64,000 nt of DNA. It comes from Primulina eburnea (lineage: Eukaryota; Streptophyta; Magnoliopsida; Lamiales; Gesneriaceae). Positions 60,001 to 64,000 of this stretch are shown in pieces; the first letter of the stretch is position 1; every line of letters starts with the position of its first letter. The stretch spans positions 34,585,913-34,649,912 of the forward strand of contig NC_133106.1 of the NCBI RefSeq assembly GCF_022965805.1, given 5' to 3'. The position numbers and the translations under genes are program-made. The notes under the pieces were generated by a model. That model was not told the origin of the DNA. It was given only the letters and a program-made list of their open reading frames with translations, and ran no database searches.

Positions 60001-62288
60001 CGGTTCGAGATGTGCAAAAACTGACAGGGAAAATTGCAGCCTTATCACGCTTCATTTCCCGATCTGCACACCGTAGCTATCCTTTCTTTCAAGTTCTGAG
60101 GAAAGCACAGAAATTCGGCTGGGATGATAACTGCGAGCAGGCCTTTCAAAATTTGAAAAAACACTTGGCTGAATTGCCTGTCTTAGCAAAACCCGAGCCC
60201 GGAGAAAAATTGTGGGTCTATCTCTCAGCCACCGAAATTGCTGTTAGTTCCGTGCTCGTCAAGGAAGAAGGGACCGATCAGAAGCCTGTCTACTATGTCA
60301 GTCACGCCCTTCGCGGAGCCGAAATGAGATACAGTGAATTAGAAAAGATTGCTCTAGCTTTGGTAATGACTGCTCGAAAGTTGAGACCGTATTTCCTATC
60401 ACATCCCATTGTGGTCCTCACTAATTCTCCTCTCGGCAGAATTATGACTCATGCAGAGGTCTCGGGGAGGATGATCAAATGGACTGTAGAACTCGGGGAA
60501 TACGATATTGAGTATAAACCCCGGGCTGCAATAAAAGCACAAGCGCTATCAGATTTCTTAACAGAAATGATCCAGCCCGAGGAAGAAAAAGTGTGGAGGG
60601 TATTTGTTGATGGCGCTTCAAACATAGCAGGATGCGGAGTGGGGGTCGTCTTGATCTCCCCACTCGAAGAAAGGATTAAATTGGCTTTAAGGATTGACTT
60701 TAGGGTCACGAATAATGAAGCAGAATACGAAGCTGTCTTGGCAGGGTTGCGTGCTGCCCGAGAGATTGGGGCATCCCGAATCATCATTTATTCCGACTCC
60801 CAGCTGATTACTCAACAAATTAAGGGAGCTTACGAAGTTAAGAATGAAAAGATGCTCAAGTACTTGAATCTTATCACTTCTCAAGCGTCATCCTTCACAG
60901 ACTGGAGTATCGAACAGATTCCCCGGGAAGAAAACACCGAAGCCGACACATTGGCTAAATTGGCGGCTTCCTTGACAGAAGTAAGCACCCGGGAGATTCT
61001 CTATTGTTCGAAGCTCGTATCCTCGCTTGAAGAAGAAACACCCCCGCTGAGAGAAGACTCTTGGGTGACTCCTCTCATAGAATATATAAAGGAGGGAAAA
61101 CTTCCAGAAGACCGGACCCAAGCTGTAAAGATCAGGAAGCAGGTACCCCGATTTGCCCTTTTAAATGATGTTTTATATAGGCGATCCTTTCAGGGCCCCT
61201 TACTCAAGTGCCTATCGGGGGAAGAGACAGAGTATGTCCTTCGGGAAATACATGAGGGATGTTGTGGGGAACATCTCGGGGGAACGGCTCTATCGCGGAA
61301 GGTTATTTTAGCAGGATTTTGGTGGCCCCAAGTAAACCAAGATGCTGCCCGGCTCGTCCAGAAATGCCAAGGTTGTCAACATCACTCTAATTTCCACCAC
61401 CGCCCAACTGCTAACATGCAACCGATCTCCGCATCATGCCCTTTTGACCAATGGGGATTGGACATCGTGGGTCCCTTTCCGCCAGTTCGCGCCCAGAAGA
61501 AGTTCCTCCTGGTAGCTGTGGATTATTTTTCTAAATGGGTAGAAGCCGAGCCGTTGGCAAGAATCACCGAGGATGAAATCATGAAATTCTTATGGAAAAA
61601 CATTGTCTGCCGATATGGCATCCCCAGGAAATTGATTTCAGACAATGGCAGACAATTCCAAGGAAAAAAGATTACCTCTTGGTGTCAGGAAATGAAGATT
61701 ATGCAATCTTTTACCTCAGTAGCCTACCCTCAAGCCAATGGCCAGACAGAGGTAACCAACAGGATCATCGTGCAAGCTTTGAAAGCCCGGTTGCAGGGGA
61801 AAGGAAAAGATTGGGTAGAAGAATTACCCAGCGTCTTATGGGCTTATCGGACTACTCCTCGGACATCTACTCGGGAAACCCCATATGGTCTGGTTTATGG
61901 ATCTGAAGCAGTCTTGCCAGTAGAAATCGGGCAATCTTCCACTCGAGTGGAATCCTATTCGAGCAACAATGACTTATCTCGAGCCCTGGAGCTCGACCTT
62001 GTGGAAGAAAAAAGAGATCGGGCGGTCATCCGGATGGAAGCTTATCGCAGCAGGATCATAAAATCCTATAACAAGCACGTCCGAAGAAGTGATTTTCACG
62101 TGGGAGATCTGGTTATGAAAAAAGTTAAACCGGTGGGTGATGTGGGGAAGCTAGAAGCCAAATGGGAAGGGCCTTTCAAAGTAATCAGAAAAGTCAGTTC
62201 TGGTACGGCCTATTATCTCGAAGATCCTCAAGGACGTGTTCTTAAAAGACCATGGAATGCTTTTCATTTAAAGAAGTATTATGCTTAA
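57081..62288 (+). CDS. Gag-pol polyprotein of the Tat-type gypsy element
   Basis: An uninterrupted frame of 1735 residues. Gag (retrotrans_gag) occupies about 125-260, with a variant zinc knuckle near 371 (CTLHKNCAHDTNQC). The protease site is DNGSS at 530. Reverse transcriptase has VDFRDLNKACPKD near 800 and YVDD at 900-903. The first RNase H (about 1040-1160) has lost its leading Asp (YLSATE). A second, plant-type RNase H follows, with VDGAS (Asp1177), NNEAEYEA and YSDSQ. Integrase has an HHCC finger from His1391 and catalytic Asp1461, Asp1521 and Glu1557 (35 residues between the last two). The protein ends AFHLKKYYA. The ATG at 57081 is the first in frame after the LTR. The lack of stops suggests a young, possibly still mobile copy. 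Confidence 0.95.
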   Translation: MAPTRRANQDASRAPEENNTRLSGAGGPPPNDPQPTIHLTPEELKKIITDAVNMANAKKAASHQASQHEQQRKQAQEEERREEERESAGSKSPTIAGELEELRKKVKALEGQAVSKGGIFVIKGCPFSDIIVREPLPGHFKSAKIKDYDGSSDPEEHLARFENMAMLHCYEDPIKCKVFLTTLVDSAQRWFEGLAPQSICCFEDFQKVFLHQFSSSKKYKKTAFSLFEVKQRQDETLRAYLKRFNRVALDVPTCAPETKTTAFMQGLWEGDFFRSLTKKLPENFEDLLSRAEKYINMEEAQNQKREALKRARGDRTYKTEERAPKKSGGGHFPHVPLKMARDREIQECRSNEVLPPRSEVRISKPEQKRYCTLHKNCAHDTNQCRVLGRNANRRPVSAPHPPRERSKQPPWLSRRSSLNIPQRTMSTSSGRRGGETSTREERIKPVGGEDPSPSRGVIKMISGGATDGDSNRARKARGRRECLEVDNKRRDEPIISFGPEDLQGVSLPHNDALVIQARIANYDVLRIFVDNGSSVNVIFKDALIQMDLHEYQLETVETALFGFAGHAVYPEGEIALPLTLGTGDLRKTVITTFTVVDAPSSYNVIIGRPAMNEMRAVASTYHQKIKFPVKGQVGEVKGDQPSSRRCYGETVRIDQKKARREGKGKEHQEEAREGEVHFVTEEEQESVEIESGKTIRIARDICATTRVKLLQCLKTNADIFAWSQQELTGISPQVAEHRLNILPGSRPIKQKKRHFGPEKDKIIEKQVEALLRAGQIREVHFPSWLSNVVLVPKSAGKWRMCVDFRDLNKACPKDCYPLPRIDQLVDSTSGCEILSFLDAYQGYHQIPLATEDQDKASFVTSGGTFCYVVMPFGLKNAGATYQRLMNLVFQKQIGRNIEVYVDDILIKTREVAHFIDDLIETFATLKQYRIKLNPAKCVFGVKSGKFLGFMVTDRGIEVNPEKIRAIMDMPSPQSVRDVQKLTGKIAALSRFISRSAHRSYPFFQVLRKAQKFGWDDNCEQAFQNLKKHLAELPVLAKPEPGEKLWVYLSATEIAVSSVLVKEEGTDQKPVYYVSHALRGAEMRYSELEKIALALVMTARKLRPYFLSHPIVVLTNSPLGRIMTHAEVSGRMIKWTVELGEYDIEYKPRAAIKAQALSDFLTEMIQPEEEKVWRVFVDGASNIAGCGVGVVLISPLEERIKLALRIDFRVTNNEAEYEAVLAGLRAAREIGASRIIIYSDSQLITQQIKGAYEVKNEKMLKYLNLITSQASSFTDWSIEQIPREENTEADTLAKLAASLTEVSTREILYCSKLVSSLEEETPPLREDSWVTPLIEYIKEGKLPEDRTQAVKIRKQVPRFALLNDVLYRRSFQGPLLKCLSGEETEYVLREIHEGCCGEHLGGTALSRKVILAGFWWPQVNQDAARLVQKCQGCQHHSNFHHRPTANMQPISASCPFDQWGLDIVGPFPPVRAQKKFLLVAVDYFSKWVEAEPLARITEDEIMKFLWKNIVCRYGIPRKLISDNGRQFQGKKITSWCQEMKIMQSFTSVAYPQANGQTEVTNRIIVQALKARLQGKGKDWVEELPSVLWAYRTTPRTSTRETPYGLVYGSEAVLPVEIGQSSTRVESYSSNNDLSRALELDLVEEKRDRAVIRMEAYRSRIIKSYNKHVRRSDFHVGDLVMKKVKPVGDVGKLEAKWEGPFKVIRKVSSGTAYYLEDPQGRVLKRPWNAFHLKKYYA

Positions 62289-62343
62289 GAAACATTTGTA
62301 TCTATTATTTCTACACTGAATGAAGGAAATTACTCGAAAGAAT

Positions 62344-62765
62344 TCTTTTAAGTCCAGGGACCCGTACCCTGGCCCGGTGGACCCGTACCCCGGATAATCT
62401 TTTAAGTCCAGGGACCCGTACCCTGGCCCGGTGGACCCGTACCCCGGATAATCTTTTAAGTCCAGGGACCCGTACCCTGGCCCGGTGGACCCGTACCCCG
62501 GATAATCTTTTAAGTCCAGGGACCCGTACCCTGGCCCGGTGGACCCGTACCCCGGATAATCTTTTAAGTCCAGGGACCCGTACCCTGGCCCGGTGGACCC
62601 GTACCCCGGATAATCTTTTAAGTCCAGGGACCCGTACCCTGGCCCGGTGGACCCGTACCCCGGATAATCTTTTAAGCCCAGGGACCCGTACCCTGGCCGG
62701 ATGGACCCGTACCCCGGATTATCTTTTAGGACTTATACCCAACCCGGGTAAACCGTATCCCATTT
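62344..62765. repeat. 54-bp tandem array after gag-pol
   Basis: Seven near-perfect 54-bp units (62344-62721) and a decayed eighth. Each unit contains two GGACCCGTACCC cores and CCCGGTGG, with TCTTTTAAGTCC between units. The first six are almost identical, so the array has expanded recently. It lies between the pol stop codon and the antisense gene. Confidence 0.95.
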
Positions 62766-62874
62766 AGCAATCGAAATTACGAAATTTTTCTAAAGGGAGC
62801 AAAATCGAAAAAAAGAAACATGCATACATAGATCAGAGGAAAGAGGTTACAAAAAAAAAAAAAAAGAGAGTTGT

Positions 62875-64000
62875 TTATTCCGCAGGAGGGTCCCGCTTAT
62901 CCATATCTTCCTTGTCATCATCTGGGAGAGATGCAACAGCCTTCTCCAAATCTGGGAAATCTTCCATATCCGCTGGAACCAGGCCAGCTTCCTCGAATTG
63001 CTCCAAACACTTGTTAAAGCCTTGTTCAAAGTACGGGAAAGCTTTTCTGGCCAGCATTCGTTTAAAATCCGAAGACTTCAGGAAGTGTGACATCTGCTCT
63101 GTCTGGGTCTTCCTCAAAAGGGCCACTGCCGCCTGAAAGTCCTCAGCCCGGACCCGGTGGTATTCTGCATCTTCTCTGGCAGCCAGCATCCCTTCTCTAG
63201 CCTCAGCAGCCATCGCCTCGAAATCCTCGGCACGAGCCCGGGAGGATTCTGCTTCTGCCCTGGCCGACTGCGCCTCCGCCCGAACAACAGATAAGTTTGC
63301 CTGAAGCAGATCCATCTGCTGTTGCCAAATGGCCTTCTCCCGGGCCAGGACATTCTCATGAATTTCCCTGATCCGGTTTACTTCCTCTTGGAGCTGACCA
63401 TGCGCTCCCTGAGCGGCCTTGGTTTGGGCATTAGCTCTCTTGGCTATCTTCGCCACTCGTTCATGCCCATGAAGTAACATTTGTAAACCCTGGTAATGAA
63501 AAGGTCAGGAAAATTTGCAGGAGAAAGGAAGAAGCAAGAGAGAGGGAACCCAAAAAAATGAACTTACCGAGAAGGTCCGGGCCGCTCCTTCGCTTAGGAG
63601 CATATTAGGGTGCATTCCCTGAAGATGTGCCACCTCGTCAGGTCGGAGGAAGCTCCCGATCACTCCTAGTAGATCTGAACTGATGGTATCCCCAAAAATA
63701 TTGGGTAGAACCAGAGGCCTCGTCGCCGAAGTGCCTGTAGAAGGATCAGCCAAAGCAGGGGAAGGGGTCATCCCCTCGGGCTCATCTTCCACCACTACCG
63801 TCTCCACCCGTGGCTCCGTGGTGGCTCTCCTCTTGCGACGGTTCAGGGAAGTTGAGTCTTCCTCCCCTCCCGAAGAGATAGGCCCCACCCTGGGAGAACT
63901 GGCCCCTGCTTGGGCATTACTCTCTGCTTCCCGGGCCAAATCTGCCTCGCTGGCTCTGTGTTCTTCTGTTTCTTGAGCTTCAGCTGCCTCCCTAGCACGG
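62875..64000 (-). CDS. Antisense extra gene of the gypsy element (5' end outside window)
   Basis: Two exons are visible on the minus strand: 63568-64000 (open to the window edge) and 62875-63489. They are joined by a 78-bp GT-AG intron in phase, so TFS joins GLQMLLHGHERVAKIAKRAN. The upstream part is rich in Ala, Glu and Ser with a basic RRKRR patch. The downstream part is a long Ala/Glu/Arg coiled coil with RAEAESSRARAEDFEAMA-type heptads. It then has FPYFEQGFNKCLEQFEEAGL and an acidic end (DDDKEDMDKRD). It resembles proteins often annotated as putative gypsy-type transposon (Transposase_28) proteins, whose defining domain would lie beyond the window. No ATG is visible; the start is outside. 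Function unknown. Confidence 0.8.

Larger units (their letters stand above)
56366..64000 (+). mobile_element. Tat-type Ty3/gypsy LTR retrotransposon (3' end outside window)
   Basis: Order seen: 5' LTR, primer-binding site, gag-pol in one frame, a 54-bp tandem array, then an antisense gene that runs off the window. Gypsy order (RT and RNase H before integrase), a second RNase H domain and an extra antisense frame between integrase and the 3' LTR are features of the plant Tat lineage. The 3' LTR and target duplication are not in this window. Confidence 0.9.

Noticed and set aside
57278..60884. Several 60-115-codon minus-strand frames within gag-pol
   Set aside because: Shadows of the intact sense frame with no features of their own, unlike the spliced antisense gene at 62875-64000.

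Overview
This is nuclear DNA of a flowering plant, almost certainly a eudicot. Genes have GT-AG introns, spacers are long and AT-rich, and there are plant-specific families (AT-hook/PPC factor, germin-like proteins, SMO1 sterol oxidase, IRKI/GIL1-type protein). It also carries CACTA, PIF/Harbinger-type, hAT and Helitron elements and a Tat-type Ty3/gypsy retrotransposon. I cannot fix the species; an asterid such as a member of Lamiales is plausible but not shown. All exon models come from splice consensus, reading frame and recalled family sequences, with no transcript evidence.

Layout. 0.46-3.45 kb: five-exon AHL1-type AT-hook gene (+), with a CACTA-like fragment in intron 1. 3.7-14.5 kb: a segmental duplication carrying two almost identical germin-like genes (+), whose copies differ by a MITE insertion and indels. 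14.9-17.2 kb: four-exon cornichon gene (-). 18.1-19.4 kb: DUF7054 (At4g22758-like) gene (-) with an apparent one-base frameshift at the start of its last exon. 20.6-21.2 kb: CACTA-like end with long arrays of inverted ACAACGG and GCGACGG motifs. 24.2-27.7 kb: five-exon SMO1-type C-4 sterol methyl oxidase (+). 28-34.7 kb: gene-free, with two PIF/Harbinger-like MITEs. 34.75-37.2 kb: intronless BED-finger/hAT-derived host gene (+). 41.5-42.3 kb: complete non-autonomous CACTA element with a 3-bp target duplication. 44.0-50.1 kb: short Helitron, then a broken class II CPD photolyase gene (+) whose first intron is packed with transposon remains. 51.0-52.7 kb: IRKI/GIL1-type DUF641 gene (-). 56.4-64.0 kb: Tat-type Ty3/gypsy element (+) with 5' LTR, one intact 1735-residue gag-pol frame, a 54-bp tandem array and an antisense, intron-containing extra gene that runs off the window.

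Context. AHL, cornichon, DUF7054 and SMO1 recall a conserved Arabidopsis chromosome 4 neighbourhood (At4g12080-12110 and At4g22756-22770, from memory). The hAT-derived gene beside a photolyase recalls At1g12380/At1g12370. The order therefore looks ancestral, with later transposons, the germin duplication and decay of the photolyase on top. The most unusual items are the antisense spliced gene in the retroelement, the photolyase decay, the DUF7054 frameshift, and one minisatellite motif shared by three unrelated transposon types.
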